Below, in pieces: positions 14,231 through 22,834 of a stretch of 64,000 nt of DNA. Position numbers and translations under genes: made by a program. This DNA is from Neobacillus citreus. GTDB lineage: Bacteria; Bacillota; Bacilli; Bacillales; Cytobacillaceae. Position 1 is the stretch's first letter. Each line of letters opens with the position of its first letter. The notes under the pieces were generated by a model. It ran no database searches and had not been told where the DNA came from. It saw only the letters and a list, made by a program, of their open reading frames with translations. The stretch is taken from positions 16,385 to 80,384 of the forward strand of contig NZ_JAGYPE020000021.1 of the NCBI RefSeq assembly GCF_018343545.2, written 5' to 3'.

Positions 14231-14976
14231 CAAGCTACCAGCATTTCGCCTATCTTTATGACGAACTCATGAAGGACGCACCATATGATGAATGGATTCG
14301 ATTTGTGGAAGAGAAGCTTGCCAAATACGATATTAAAGGTAGAAAGCTGCTTGACCTAGCCTGTGGAACAGGGCAGCTTTCTGTTCGTTTTGCCAAGCAG
14401 GGCTTCCAAGTGACCGGATCTGATTTATCGGCTGACATGCTGGCTGTTGCCCAAGCAAAAGCAGAAGCAGAGGGGCTTGTGATTCCATTCTTTGAACAGA
14501 ATATGGCTGAATTCGAAAACCTGGAACAGTTTGATGTCATCGGCATCTTTTGCGACTCCTTGAATTATTTGGAAACGGAACAAGAGGTTAAAGAAACCTT
14601 TTTGCATGTTTTTCAACATTTACAGCAGGGCGGACTTTTTATTTTTGATGTTCATTCTATTTATAAAATCATTCAAGTCTTTATGAACCAAACCTTTGCT
14701 TTAAATGAAGACCATATCGCTTATATTTGGAATAGCTTCCCAGGGGAGGAGCCAAATAGCGTGGAGCATGAGCTAAGCTTTTTTGTCTTGGATGAAAAGT
14801 CGGGAAGATATGATCGTTATGATGAGCTTCATTATCAGCGAACCTTTAGTGTTCAGCAATATTCCGATTGGCTGGCTGAGGCAGGTTTTCAATTATTAGA
14901 GATAAATGCTGATTTTGAGCATGCTAAACCACAAACCCATTCAGAACGAATTTTTTTTATTGCACACAAAAAATAA
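14227..14976 (+). CDS. yqeM: Class I SAM-dependent methyltransferase YqeM
   Basis: This 249-residue Rossmann methyltransferase has motif I LLDLACGTGQLS (residues 39-50), a motif II acidic loop SDLSADML, and the post-I FDVIGIFCDSLNYL. The substrate is unknown. It is the last gene of the yqeG operon, with an ATGA start overlapping rsfS, and is followed at once by a strong terminator. Confidence 0.9.
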   Translation: MTSYQHFAYLYDELMKDAPYDEWIRFVEEKLAKYDIKGRKLLDLACGTGQLSVRFAKQGFQVTGSDLSADMLAVAQAKAEAEGLVIPFFEQNMAEFENLEQFDVIGIFCDSLNYLETEQEVKETFLHVFQHLQQGGLFIFDVHSIYKIIQVFMNQTFALNEDHIAYIWNSFPGEEPNSVEHELSFFVLDEKSGRYDRYDELHYQRTFSVQQYSDWLAEAGFQLLEINADFEHAKPQTHSERIFFIAHKK

Positions 14977-15008
14977 GCCATCTTTCTTAAAAAGATGGCT
15001 TTTTTTTA
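14976..15008. terminator. Bidirectional terminator between yqeM and comER
   Basis: AGCCATCTTT pairs perfectly with AAAGATGGCT around a 5-base loop and is followed by eight T bases. It serves both convergent operons. Confidence 0.88.
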
Positions 15009-15043
15009 TTTATTCTTGCAGGAATTTGCGGAAATTTGGCGAA

Positions 15044-15868
15044 TTAATGTTTTGAGATATGCAATTCTACTTTATCAAGATCTTCCTTGAATTTTGCGTG
15101 GGTGGCTTGAAATACATGTTCAAACATTTCCCCAAGCTCATTGTCGAGCACCTTAATTCCTTCTCCGGTAATTCCGCCTTTCACACAAACTTTTTCCTGG
15201 AGCGATGGTAAGGTATAATGGCCTTGCTTAAGCAATTCACCAAGACCTACAATCATCTCACTGGCCAAAACTGTGGCTACTTTTTCATCGATTTCCGTTT
15301 CCTTTACGGCTGCATTAATAAATGCCTGCAGCAAATAACTGAAAAATGCAGGTCCGCAGCTGACAATATCCGATGCTACTCTTGTTACCTTTTCATCAAT
15401 ATCAACTGGGACTGAAATCTTCGTCATTAAATTGTCCATTTCCAATCTCCAATTATCCTGACAGCTTTCCCCATAGGTCATTAAGGAAACTCCCGAAAGA
15501 GCCCGATTCGTGATGCTTGGGATGACTCTTACCACAGAACAAGAAACCTTACTCTCAATTTGTGCTGTACTGATAGGGCTTGTTATCGAAACAAGACATT
15601 TATTTTCCGTCAAATGGGGATTGATCTTATCTATCACCTTAAAAACATCTAATGGCTTTACACAAACAAATATTAAATCGGATTGTGCCGCAACTTCTAC
15701 TTCATTTGCCCCAACCCTAATTTCCTTGTATTTATCTTTAAGCAGCATGGCTTTAGCGATCGTTCTGTTCGTAATCAGCATCGAAGAAGGAGATACGGCT
15801 TCTCCGTCAATTAACGCTTCCACCAAAATCCTCCCCATATTACCGGTGCCGATAATGCCAATATTCAT
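15044..15868 (-). CDS. comER: Late competence protein ComER (pyrroline-5-carboxylate reductase family)
   Basis: This 274-residue Rossmann protein begins MNIGIIGTGNMGRILVEAL, with an intact NAD(P) loop (GTGNMG). It carries the P5CR dimer segment ending KGGITGEGIKVLDNELGE. It is divergent from comEA, as in B. subtilis. ComER is related to ProC but is not needed for transformation there; its actual role is unclear and may touch proline or sporulation. Length is normal and no key residue is missing. Confidence 0.9.
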   Translation of the reverse strand: MNIGIIGTGNMGRILVEALIDGEAVSPSSMLITNRTIAKAMLLKDKYKEIRVGANEVEVAAQSDLIFVCVKPLDVFKVIDKINPHLTENKCLVSITSPISTAQIESKVSCSVVRVIPSITNRALSGVSLMTYGESCQDNWRLEMDNLMTKISVPVDIDEKVTRVASDIVSCGPAFFSYLLQAFINAAVKETEIDEKVATVLASEMIVGLGELLKQGHYTLPSLQEKVCVKGGITGEGIKVLDNELGEMFEHVFQATHAKFKEDLDKVELHISKH

Positions 15869-15955
15869 TGTTTCGACCCTCCTTCACCTCAGAGTTTCTT
15901 TTATAACCTTATGAGGAATGTTTGTAAAATATACCTTTAGAAAGGATGGATCCAA

Positions 15956-16609
15956 GTGAAAGACTGGTTGATGGAACATAAGAGTTATGCTGTTGCTGTT
16001 GCATTGCTTGTCGTGGTCTTGATTTTTTATTTTTACCAAAACGGTGCTAGTGAGGCTATCCAACCGCAGCCCTTAGCGACTGATCAAGTATCAGAGGCAG
16101 GCAGTATTCAAGAAAAATCCGATGAAATTATGGGGAAGAAACAGAGTCAAACAGCTCCAGTGATCATGGTAGATGTAAAGGGACAGGTGAAACAGCCAGG
16201 TGTTTATAAGGCCTCAGAGGGGGAGCGGGTTATTGATGTGGTTAGCCGTGCGGGAGGTGTAACCGAACAGGCCGAGCAAGGCCAAGTGAATTTTGCTGAA
16301 CGGGTAAAGGATGAAATGGTCATTTATATTCCGGCAAAGGGTGAAGGGGCGGTGGTTCTCCCGGAGGCATCGGGAAATGGAGTAATGGTCTCAGGGGGGA
16401 CAGGTCAGAATGAAGGGAAAATTAATCTCAATAAAGCGGAGGTCAATGAACTGCAAAACCTGCCTGGTATCGGGCCGGCAAAGGCAGCGGCGATCATCGA
16501 TTACCGGGAAACAAGCGGACCCTTTAAACGAGCAGAAGATTTAAAGAATGTCAGCGGAATCGGTGAAAAAACGTATGAAAAATTAAAGGATTTGGTTACG
16601 GCGCCATAA
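15956..16609 (+). CDS. comEA: Competence DNA receptor ComEA
   Basis: This 217-residue membrane-anchored receptor binds double-stranded DNA at the cell surface. Residues 10-27 form the anchor. An SLBB-type domain (VDVKGQVKQPGVYKA) and a linker follow. Two helix-hairpin-helix motifs, INLNKAEVNELQNLPGIGPA and FKRAEDLKNVSGIGEKTYEK, make the DNA-binding end. GTG is the start after AGAAAGGATGG. I looked for a paired ComK box in the comER-comEA gap and found only one weak half (AAAATATACCTTT). Confidence 0.93.
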   Translation: MKDWLMEHKSYAVAVALLVVVLIFYFYQNGASEAIQPQPLATDQVSEAGSIQEKSDEIMGKKQSQTAPVIMVDVKGQVKQPGVYKASEGERVIDVVSRAGGVTEQAEQGQVNFAERVKDEMVIYIPAKGEGAVVLPEASGNGVMVSGGTGQNEGKINLNKAEVNELQNLPGIGPAKAAAIIDYRETSGPFKRAEDLKNVSGIGEKTYEKLKDLVTAP

Positions 16610-16682
16610 TTCTATCATTGACGTTCATGGACAAGCACTATTAAACTTAAACAAAGAAAACATCATCAAGGGAGTGGCTAAG

Positions 16683-17144
16683 GTGAATCGTATTTCATGG
16701 GATCAATATTTTATGGCGCAAAGTCATTTGCTTGCACTGAGGAGCACTTGCACCCGGCTCACAGTTGGGGCGACCATTGTTAGGGATAAGCGGATTATCG
16801 CCGGGGGCTATAACGGTTCCATTGCCGGCGGAGACCATTGTATCGATAAAGGTTGTTATGTCGTAGATAATCATTGTATTCGTACTATTCATGCTGAAAT
16901 GAATGCCCTTTTGCAATGTGCAAAATTTGGCGTTCCGACAGCAGAAGCGGAAATTTATGTGACCCATTTTCCTTGTTTGCAATGCTGTAAAGCGATTATC
17001 CAGGCTGGCATTAAAACTGTTTATTATGCTGAAGATTATAAGAATCATCCTTATGCAATTGAACTGTTTAAACAAGCGAATGTAAAAGTGGAAAAGGTAG
17101 AATTAACCGAATCAGTGATAGATTTTCGAAAGGTTAATTCATAA
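16683..17144 (+). CDS. comEB: ComE operon protein 2, dCMP deaminase-like
   Basis: This zinc-dependent cytidine/deoxycytidylate deaminase family protein has the HAEMNAL motif and PCLQCC zinc ligands, plus the GGYNGSIAGGDHC segment typical of dCMP deaminases. It is probably a dCMP deaminase for dUMP supply; it is not required for transformation in B. subtilis. I chose GTG 16683 (MNRISWDQYF), which matches the family start and has GGGAGTGG before it; GTG 16674 is in frame too. At 153 residues it lacks the C-terminal tail that I recall for the roughly 189-residue B. subtilis protein. Confidence 0.9.
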   Translation: MNRISWDQYFMAQSHLLALRSTCTRLTVGATIVRDKRIIAGGYNGSIAGGDHCIDKGCYVVDNHCIRTIHAEMNALLQCAKFGVPTAEAEIYVTHFPCLQCCKAIIQAGIKTVYYAEDYKNHPYAIELFKQANVKVEKVELTESVIDFRKVNS

Positions 17145-17152
17145 CCTTTGTT

Positions 17153-17176
17153 TGGCGCCGGACTTGAATCCGGCGT
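17153..17176 (+). terminator. GC-rich hairpin between comEB and comEC
   Basis: GGCGCCGGA pairs with TCCGGCGTC around a short loop. Only a weak T-rich stretch follows, so it may attenuate or serve as a processing site rather than stop transcription. Confidence 0.4.
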
Positions 17177-17206
17177 CAATATTATTCAAAGACTGGAGAA
17201 GGCACG

Positions 17207-19537
17207 ATGACCGGAAAATATATTTATTTTGCAGTTGCAGCTCTTTTAGGAGTATTGGCGGCACTGAACCATTTTCTGCCCTATTTTATGTTGTCCATCC
17301 TTTATCTGTTTGTTTTGCACCATTATAAAAAGCTTCAACCATACCTATTATCTGTAATAACCGCAGTATGGCTTGTATTTTTCCTCTTTGGCTTTCAGGC
17401 AGCCAACCACAATCATACGAAAATTCCTGAGACTGTCTCTTTATTTTCCCTTGAATATATTCAAGACCCCAAAATAGATGGTGATTTATTACAAATCCAG
17501 GCAAAAGAGCATGTTTATAAAGAAAAACTCCTTATCCGCTACAAAATGAATTCACAACAAGAAAAAGAAGACCTTAAAGATAAGTCTTTTTATGGTTATG
17601 TATGCAAGCTGTCTGGTGATTTGAAGAAACCAAAGATAGCTAAAAATCCGAATGGCTTTGACTATAGTAATTACCTTAAAACAAAAGAAATTTACTGGAT
17701 TGTTGAAAGTAAGGAAAATCCTCTGAGTAACTGTACTCCTGTAAAGAGAAGTTCCCCGTTCACTCTCATTCAAGATCTCCGCTTTATGGGAATACATTAC
17801 CTCGAAAAACAGTTTCCAACCGAAATTGCATCATTATCTTCCGCTTTAATTTTTGGCGAGAGGGGAATGCTTAGCCTGGATTTACAGGAGGATTATCAAA
17901 AGACAGGACTCGTTCATTTATTGGCGATCTCAGGACTCCATGTTTCCCTCCTGATCGGGATGGTTTTTTATATGGGGATAAGATTGGGTTTGACTAGACA
18001 GACGATGACGAATTTTCTTTTGATGGTATTGCCTGTATATGTCATCTTAACTGGCGCGTCTTCGTCAGTAATTCGTGCAGGGCTTATGATTTTTCTTGTT
18101 CTGGCAGTAATAAAGTGGAAGAACCAGCTTAAATTGCTGCCCCTTGATGCCATAAGCCTTGCCTGTATCATATATCTGACCTTTAATCCGTTGGTGCTTT
18201 TTGACGTCGGCTTTCAATTATCGTTTACAGTAAGTGCCGCCATCATCTTGTCTGCAAAGTATATTTTGGGGAAATACTCGATTACTATTATCCAAATGAT
18301 TGTCATTTCCGCAGCCTCTCAATTAACCGCACTCCCTTTTCTGCTGTATCACTTCTTTGGATTGTCCTTCATAGGAATAGTGGCTAACTTAATCTATATC
18401 CCGTTATTTTCATATGTTTATCTTCCTGGATTGTATGGTTTATTTTTTATTCAACTTGTATTAGGGTGGACTCCGGGAATCCTCATAAAATTCTTCATGT
18501 CTATAATTACCCTTTTTAACACTTTAATTGCTTTACTTGCTGATTTAAACTTTGCTGCATTAGTGCCCGGAAGACCAAATCTTTTCTTTTTACTATTTGA
18601 TATTGTGGTGATTGTTTGTATTTTTTACATTTGGGAAAAGAGGGGGTATCCAAATAGAAAATGGCATCTTGTCGGTTTATCTGCCGCTCTATTGACATTT
18701 CAATCAGGCTGGAACTGGGCCGACCCCTTTGGTGAGGTAACGATGATCGATGTGGGACAAGGAGATAGTATCTTCATCCATTTTCCCCGTGGTGGCGGGA
18801 ATTATTTGATTGACACGGGTGGAACGATGAATTTTATGGATGAAAATTGGCAAAAGCGGGCGAAACCGTACGAGGTGGGAAGAGATGTTGTTGTTCCATT
18901 TTTAAAGGGAAAAGGGATCACAAAAATTGATAAATTAATCTTAACACACGGGGATATGGATCATATCGGGGGTGCCAAATCTATAATAAAAGAACTTAAA
19001 GTAGAAGAAATTCTTCTGCCCTCAGTCGCCGAACCATCTGCCATGGAGGAAGAAATCAAGGCGGAGGCTGAAAAAAAGGGAATAAATCTCGTTCTCGTTT
19101 CTTCTGGATATCGATGGGGAAACGCGGATCATCAATTTTATATACTTAGTCCGGATGAGAACTTTAAAGGAGAACGAAACAGCGGGTCGCTTGCCATTTT
19201 TGCCCGTTTCGGAGGGTTGAATTGGTTTTTTGGCGGAGATTTGGATAAGCCGGGTGAGGAAAGAATTATCCAGAAATATCCAGAATTAACGGTAGATGTC
19301 CTTAAAGCTGGACATCATGGGAGTAAAACATCAAGCTCTGAAGCCTTTATTCGGCAGGTTAAGCCTAAAGCGGCCATTATTTCTGTAGGGGAAGATAATC
19401 GATTTGGACACCCCCATCAGGAGGTGATTAAGCTTTTAAAAGAAGTAAATGCGGTAATTTATCGAACTGACCTGCAGGGAGCGATTACTTACAGTTTTTA
19501 TAAAAATACAGGAACCTTTTCTACGTTTTTGCCATAA
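17207..19537 (+). CDS. comEC: DNA internalisation channel protein ComEC/Rec2
   Basis: This 776-residue polytopic membrane protein forms the channel through which single-stranded DNA enters during transformation. There are N-terminal helices and an OB-like external region (about residues 65-170). The Competence domain begins with LIFGERGMLS and LLAISGLHVSLLIG and contains many helices. A C-terminal metallo-beta-lactamase-like domain has THGDMDHIGG, GHHGSKTS and HPHQEV, consistent with a nuclease that degrades the other strand. All parts are intact, so DNA uptake may be functional. Confidence 0.95.
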   Translation: MTGKYIYFAVAALLGVLAALNHFLPYFMLSILYLFVLHHYKKLQPYLLSVITAVWLVFFLFGFQAANHNHTKIPETVSLFSLEYIQDPKIDGDLLQIQAKEHVYKEKLLIRYKMNSQQEKEDLKDKSFYGYVCKLSGDLKKPKIAKNPNGFDYSNYLKTKEIYWIVESKENPLSNCTPVKRSSPFTLIQDLRFMGIHYLEKQFPTEIASLSSALIFGERGMLSLDLQEDYQKTGLVHLLAISGLHVSLLIGMVFYMGIRLGLTRQTMTNFLLMVLPVYVILTGASSSVIRAGLMIFLVLAVIKWKNQLKLLPLDAISLACIIYLTFNPLVLFDVGFQLSFTVSAAIILSAKYILGKYSITIIQMIVISAASQLTALPFLLYHFFGLSFIGIVANLIYIPLFSYVYLPGLYGLFFIQLVLGWTPGILIKFFMSIITLFNTLIALLADLNFAALVPGRPNLFFLLFDIVVIVCIFYIWEKRGYPNRKWHLVGLSAALLTFQSGWNWADPFGEVTMIDVGQGDSIFIHFPRGGGNYLIDTGGTMNFMDENWQKRAKPYEVGRDVVVPFLKGKGITKIDKLILTHGDMDHIGGAKSIIKELKVEEILLPSVAEPSAMEEEIKAEAEKKGINLVLVSSGYRWGNADHQFYILSPDENFKGERNSGSLAIFARFGGLNWFFGGDLDKPGEERIIQKYPELTVDVLKAGHHGSKTSSSEAFIRQVKPKAAIISVGEDNRFGHPHQEVIKLLKEVNAVIYRTDLQGAITYSFYKNTGTFSTFLP

Positions 19538-19551
19538 GATACATCACTTAA

Positions 19552-19581
19552 TGAAAAAGAGGCTGCGGGTAATACAGCCTC
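19552..19581 (-). terminator. Terminator of yqzM
   Basis: On the minus strand, GAGGCTGT pairs with GCAGCCTC (one mismatch at the base), followed by TTTTTC. Confidence 0.6.
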
Positions 19582-19604
19582 CTGAAACTCTTATGTAGCA
19601 TTAA

Positions 19605-19739
19605 TTAAGAACCGATCAGCTTAATGACTGTAGCAATGATAAACATTACAGCAAAAAAGCCAAAAGACACACCAAATCCAACCCCTGAATCAATTGCATC
19701 GTTACGCTTGCTTTGCGGATTTTTTTCAAATTGGTTCAC
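19605..19739 (-). CDS. yqzM: YqzM family small membrane protein
   Basis: This 44-residue frame starts at GTG (complement of 19737-19739) after TAGGAGGGG. The N-terminus is polar (MNQFEKNPQSKRNDAIDSG) and one hydrophobic helix follows (FGVSFGFFAVMFIIATVIKL). It matches what I recall of B. subtilis YqzM, encoded at the same place between comEC and holA and oriented opposite to them. The function is unknown. Confidence 0.85.
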   Translation of the reverse strand: MNQFEKNPQSKRNDAIDSGVGFGVSFGFFAVMFIIATVIKLIGS

Positions 19740-19820
19740 AGTCTACCCCTCCTATTTCACAATATAGTATAAGCGATTTCCTTAAAAAAATCCAGCCTCC
19801 CCTAAATGCTTTTCCTGTAC

Positions 19821-19835
19821 TGACAAGTGTTGTCA
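19821..19835. promoter_or_regulatory. Inverted repeat TGACA-N5-TGTCA
   Basis: A perfect 5-bp inverted repeat lies 40 bp upstream of the candidate RNA and 80 bp upstream of yqzM. A second overlapping imperfect repeat (GTCAAA / TTTGAC, 19832-19848) shares one arm. It looks like an operator; the regulator is unknown. Confidence 0.35.
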
Positions 19836-19870
19836 AAATAGTTTGACTAACAAAGGGCTACAATAAGCTT

Positions 19871-19976
19871 ACCAAAGGAACTCCGCCTGACATATCGGTA
19901 CCTAGGGCTGATAAAAGCAGGCGTTCATTATAGATCGGGAATTGGCACTATGGCGAATGCTGTCAATTCCCTTTTA
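19871..19976 (+). ncRNA. Candidate structured RNA ending in an intrinsic terminator
   Basis: Two nested stems are visible: CGCCTG (19884-19889) pairs with CAGGCG (19918-19923), and inside it TATCGG (19893-19898) pairs with CTGATA (19908-19913). A terminator hairpin follows (GGGAATTG with CAATTCCC, 19937-19971, then TTTT). No open frame is present. This is the layout of a small RNA or a leader regulating holA by termination. It does not match any riboswitch class I can recall. The promoter is unresolved: TTGACT (19843) and TACAAT (19859) are too close. Confidence 0.5.
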
Positions 19977-20080
19977 ATTATTCGGAAATAACTATTTCGA
20001 ACCTGGCGTTTTGTACTTGTCAAATTGTCCAAGCTTCATTACGATAATAAAGAATGAAATAAAGGGGAGCGCTGGACAAA

Positions 20081-21097
20081 ATGGTAACAGATGTATGGCG
20101 AAAAATTAAACAAAATCATATTGCTCCTATTTATTTATTATATGGAACAGAAAGCTTTTTAATCAATGAGACCAAGCAATTGCTGCTAAACCATATATTA
20201 AATGAAGAGGAAATGGACTTTAATTTTGCAGCCTATGATTTGGAGGAGACTCCGCTTGAAATTGCAGTAGAGGATGCGGAAACCTTTCCGTTTTTAGGAG
20301 AGAGAAAGGTTATTTTTTTACATAATCCGATTTTTTTAACAGCTGAAAAATCGAAAGAAAAAGTCGAGCATAATATAGCAAAGCTTGAAGCCTATATACA
20401 GGAGCCTGCACCGTATACTGTCTTGGTCATTTCGGCACCTTATGAGAAATTAGATGAACGAAAGAAAATTACAAAAGAACTTAAACGAACTGCAGAGGTC
20501 GTCGAGGCAAAAAAATTAAATGAACATGAACTAAAAAATTGGGTGAGGGACCGGGCGAAGATAGCAGGAATCGAAATCGAGACTGATGCTGTGGAGCAGC
20601 TCCTCGCGCTTTCGGGCACCAACTTGTTCATGCTGTCGAGTGAATTAGAAAAGCTTGCTTTATATGCTGCAAATGAGAAAAGAATTGATGCGGCGCTTGT
20701 GGAAAAATTGGTTGCTCGTTCATTGGAGCAAAATATTTTCACGCTAATCGAAAAAGTGGTGCAGCGGAAATTGGAGGAAGCATTAAGGATTTATTTTGAT
20801 TTGTTAAAGCAAAATGAGGAACCAATCAAAATATTGGCTCTGCTTTCTAATCAATTTCGCCTAATTTATCAAGTGAAGGAGCTGTCACGACGCGGATATG
20901 GCCAGCAGCAGATTGCCGGTTTCTTGAAGACCCATCCATTTCGAGTGAAGCTAGCTCTCGGACAGGCAGCGCAATTTACGGACGAGGAGCTTGCAAATCT
21001 CATGAGCCTCCTTGCCGAAGCCGACTATCAAATGAAAACCGGCGGGATGAATAAGTCATTACTGATAGAAATGTTACTGTTCAAATTAAAGAAATAA
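20081..21097 (+). CDS. holA: DNA polymerase III delta subunit
   Basis: This 338-residue clamp-loader subunit (YqeN) opens the beta sliding clamp during replication. The N-terminal AAA-like domain starts with IAPIYLLYGTESFLINETKQ. Helical domain II (LSGTNLFMLSSELEKLALYA) and the collar domain III (EEPIKILALLSNQFRLIYQ, then LLIEMLLFKLKK) follow. An AAAGGGGAG ribosome-binding site precedes the ATG. It lies between yqzM and rpsT, as in B. subtilis, behind the candidate RNA. Confidence 0.94.
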   Translation: MVTDVWRKIKQNHIAPIYLLYGTESFLINETKQLLLNHILNEEEMDFNFAAYDLEETPLEIAVEDAETFPFLGERKVIFLHNPIFLTAEKSKEKVEHNIAKLEAYIQEPAPYTVLVISAPYEKLDERKKITKELKRTAEVVEAKKLNEHELKNWVRDRAKIAGIEIETDAVEQLLALSGTNLFMLSSELEKLALYAANEKRIDAALVEKLVARSLEQNIFTLIEKVVQRKLEEALRIYFDLLKQNEEPIKILALLSNQFRLIYQVKELSRRGYGQQQIAGFLKTHPFRVKLALGQAAQFTDEELANLMSLLAEADYQMKTGGMNKSLLIEMLLFKLKK

Positions 21098-21101
21098 AAA
21101 A

Positions 21102-21130
21102 ACGATTCCTGAAAAAGGAATCGCTTTTTT
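21102..21130. terminator. Bidirectional terminator between holA and rpsT
   Basis: CGATTCCT pairs with AGGAATCG around GAAAA, with A and T runs on either side. Confidence 0.88.
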
Positions 21131-21131
21131 A

Positions 21132-21392
21132 TTATAGTGCGTTGATTTTCTTCATTAGGCGAGCTTTTTTACGAGCTGCAGCGTTTTTGTGGATAAGACC
21201 TTTTGCAGCTGCTTTATCTAATTGGCTAGCAGCATTTACTAAAGCTTCCTTCGCAGTAGCAGCGTCGTTAAGAGTAACAGCAGCTTCTACTTTCTTTACT
21301 GAAGTACGCATTGCAGATTTCGCCATTGTATTTTGAGCATTACGAGATTCGCTAGTTTTTACACGCTTAATAGCAGATTTAATGTTAGGCAT
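21132..21392 (-). CDS. rpsT: 30S ribosomal protein S20
   Basis: This 86-residue basic helical protein binds 16S rRNA early in 30S assembly. It starts [18 protein letters not shown] and ends [18 protein letters not shown]. The start is the internal ATG at 21392, which has AGGAGGTG seven bases upstream; a frame opening three codons earlier has no such site. It is a monocistronic unit on the minus strand with a promoter at 21471-21499. Confidence 0.97.
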   Translation of the reverse strand: MPNIKSAIKRVKTSESRNAQNTMAKSAMRTSVKKVEAAVTLNDAATAKEALVNAASQLDKAAAKGLIHKNAAARKKARLMKKINAL

Positions 21393-21470
21393 CAATTTCA
21401 CCTCCTGTAAAGAATCGAGACTATATGAACTCGACTAAACATTCATAAACAATTATTCGCAACAAGAGAT

Positions 21471-21499
21471 ATTTTATCAAATGGTCAACTAGATTGCAA
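21471..21499 (-). promoter_or_regulatory. Sigma-A promoter of rpsT
   Basis: On the minus strand TTGCAA (complement of 21494-21499) and TAAAAT (complement of 21471-21476) are 17 bp apart. The predicted leader is about 70 nt. Confidence 0.6.
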
Positions 21500-21531
21500 T
21501 ATAGAATTCATTAGCTCGGCTAGAATAAATT

Positions 21532-21561
21532 GCATGTTTTCTTTGAAAAGGGGCAAAAATA
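21532..21561 (+). promoter_or_regulatory. Possible sigma-G promoter of gpr
   Basis: GCATG (21532-21536) and AAAAATA (21555-21561) are 18 bp apart and fit the loose forespore sigma-G pattern. The gpr gene is forespore-expressed in B. subtilis. The -10 match is weak. Confidence 0.3.
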
Positions 21562-21613
21562 GGAAATAGTTTCTATTTGCAGGAAATCTTTTTTTACTAA
21601 TGGAGGATTGAAC

Positions 21614-22729
21614 ATGAAGGAATCTATCGACTTAAGTCAATATTCGGTCCGCACTGATTTAGCGATTGAAGCCAGGGAAATGGTACTGGCCCAATCTGTT
21701 GAACAAGAGGAAAACTTGTCTCAAATTGAAGGGGTCATTATTAAAGAAAAAGATGTTGACGATATAAAAATCTCCTTAGTAGAAGTGACGAAACAAGGAG
21801 AGGCGCAGCTTGGAAAAAAAGCCGGACGATATTTAACCTTGGAGGTCCAGGGGATCCGTCAGCAAAATACGGAAGTGCAGCAAAAAGTGCAGAAAATCTT
21901 TGCTAGCGAGTTTGCCCATTTTCTAGAGGGGTCAGGGGTTAAGAAAACCGATTCCTGTCTTGTGGTTGGATTAGGGAACTGGAATGTAACGCCGGATGCG
22001 GTTGGTCCGATGGTTTGTGAAAACCTGCTTGTGACACGCCATCTTTTCCAGTTACAGCCGGAAAATGTGGAGGAAGGCTACCGATCTGTCAGTGCATTGT
22101 CACCGGGAGTTATGGGGCTGACAGGCATTGAGACCAGCGACATTATTTTCGGAGTTGTAGAAAAGATCAAGCCGGATTTTGTAATCGCTATTGATGCCTT
22201 GGCATCACGGTCTATTGAAAGGGTAAATTCTACCATCCAAATCTCTGATACTGGCATCCATCCCGGTTCTGGGGTGGGGAACAAACGAAAGGAATTAAGT
22301 AAAGAAACATTGGGTGTTCCTGTTATTGCTGTAGGAGTTCCTACAGTGGTTGATGCCGTTTCGATTACAAGTGATACGATTGACTTCATTTTAAAGCATT
22401 TTGGCAAAGAAATGAAAGAAGGGAACAGACCTTCAAGAGCACTTGCTCCGGCCGGGATGACCTTTGGAGAACGACGCAAACTGACCGAAGAAGATTTGCC
22501 GGAGGAAAAGCATCGTAAAACCTTTCTTGGCATTGTCGGTACACTTCCGGATGATGAGAAACGCAAACTGATTCAAGAAGTCCTTTCACCGCTTGGCCAT
22601 AATTTAATGGTTACGCCAAAAGAGGTTGATGTGTTTATTGAAGATATGGCAAACCTTCTCGCCAATGGACTAAACGCCGCCCTCCACAGCACCGTTGATC
22701 AAGGTAACGCAGGGTTCTATACACGATAA
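21614..22729 (+). CDS. gpr: Spore germination protease GPR
   Basis: This 371-residue aspartic-type endopeptidase degrades small acid-soluble spore proteins at germination. It is made as a zymogen; the pro-region ends near the SASP-like sequence [13 protein letters not shown] (residues 10-22), the expected autoprocessing site. The core holds [16 protein letters not shown] and the acidic residues of the A25 family in [12 protein letters not shown]. The start ATG 21614 has TGGAGG seven bases upstream; an in-frame TTG two codons earlier is less likely. It is followed by spoIIP. Confidence 0.95.
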   Translation: MKESIDLSQYSVRTDLAIEAREMVLAQSVEQEENLSQIEGVIIKEKDVDDIKISLVEVTKQGEAQLGKKAGRYLTLEVQGIRQQNTEVQQKVQKIFASEFAHFLEGSGVKKTDSCLVVGLGNWNVTPDAVGPMVCENLLVTRHLFQLQPENVEEGYRSVSALSPGVMGLTGIETSDIIFGVVEKIKPDFVIAIDALASRSIERVNSTIQISDTGIHPGSGVGNKRKELSKETLGVPVIAVGVPTVVDAVSITSDTIDFILKHFGKEMKEGNRPSRALAPAGMTFGERRKLTEEDLPEEKHRKTFLGIVGTLPDDEKRKLIQEVLSPLGHNLMVTPKEVDVFIEDMANLLANGLNAALHSTVDQGNAGFYTR

Positions 22730-22733
22730 AAAT

Positions 22734-22771
22734 GTTAGAGGCAGTCTGATTTGGACTTGCCTCTAAAAAAT
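22734..22771 (+). terminator. Weak terminator-like hairpin after gpr
   Basis: TTAGAGGCA pairs with TGCCTCTAA, but A bases rather than T bases follow. It may separate gpr from spoIIP or act as a processing site. Confidence 0.4.
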
Positions 22772-22834
22772 GGTTCTACCAACTCTATTAATGTCATAGG
22801 ATTTACTAGAATCCTTTTTGTGAGAGGTGGAACC

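Noticed and set aside
15869..15955. ComK binding site in front of comEA
   Set aside because: Only one weak AAAA-N5-CTTT half was found; the paired AT boxes required for ComK are not visible.
19843..19864. Promoter for the candidate RNA from TTGACT and TACAAT
   Set aside because: The boxes are only 10 bp apart, too close for a sigma-A promoter.
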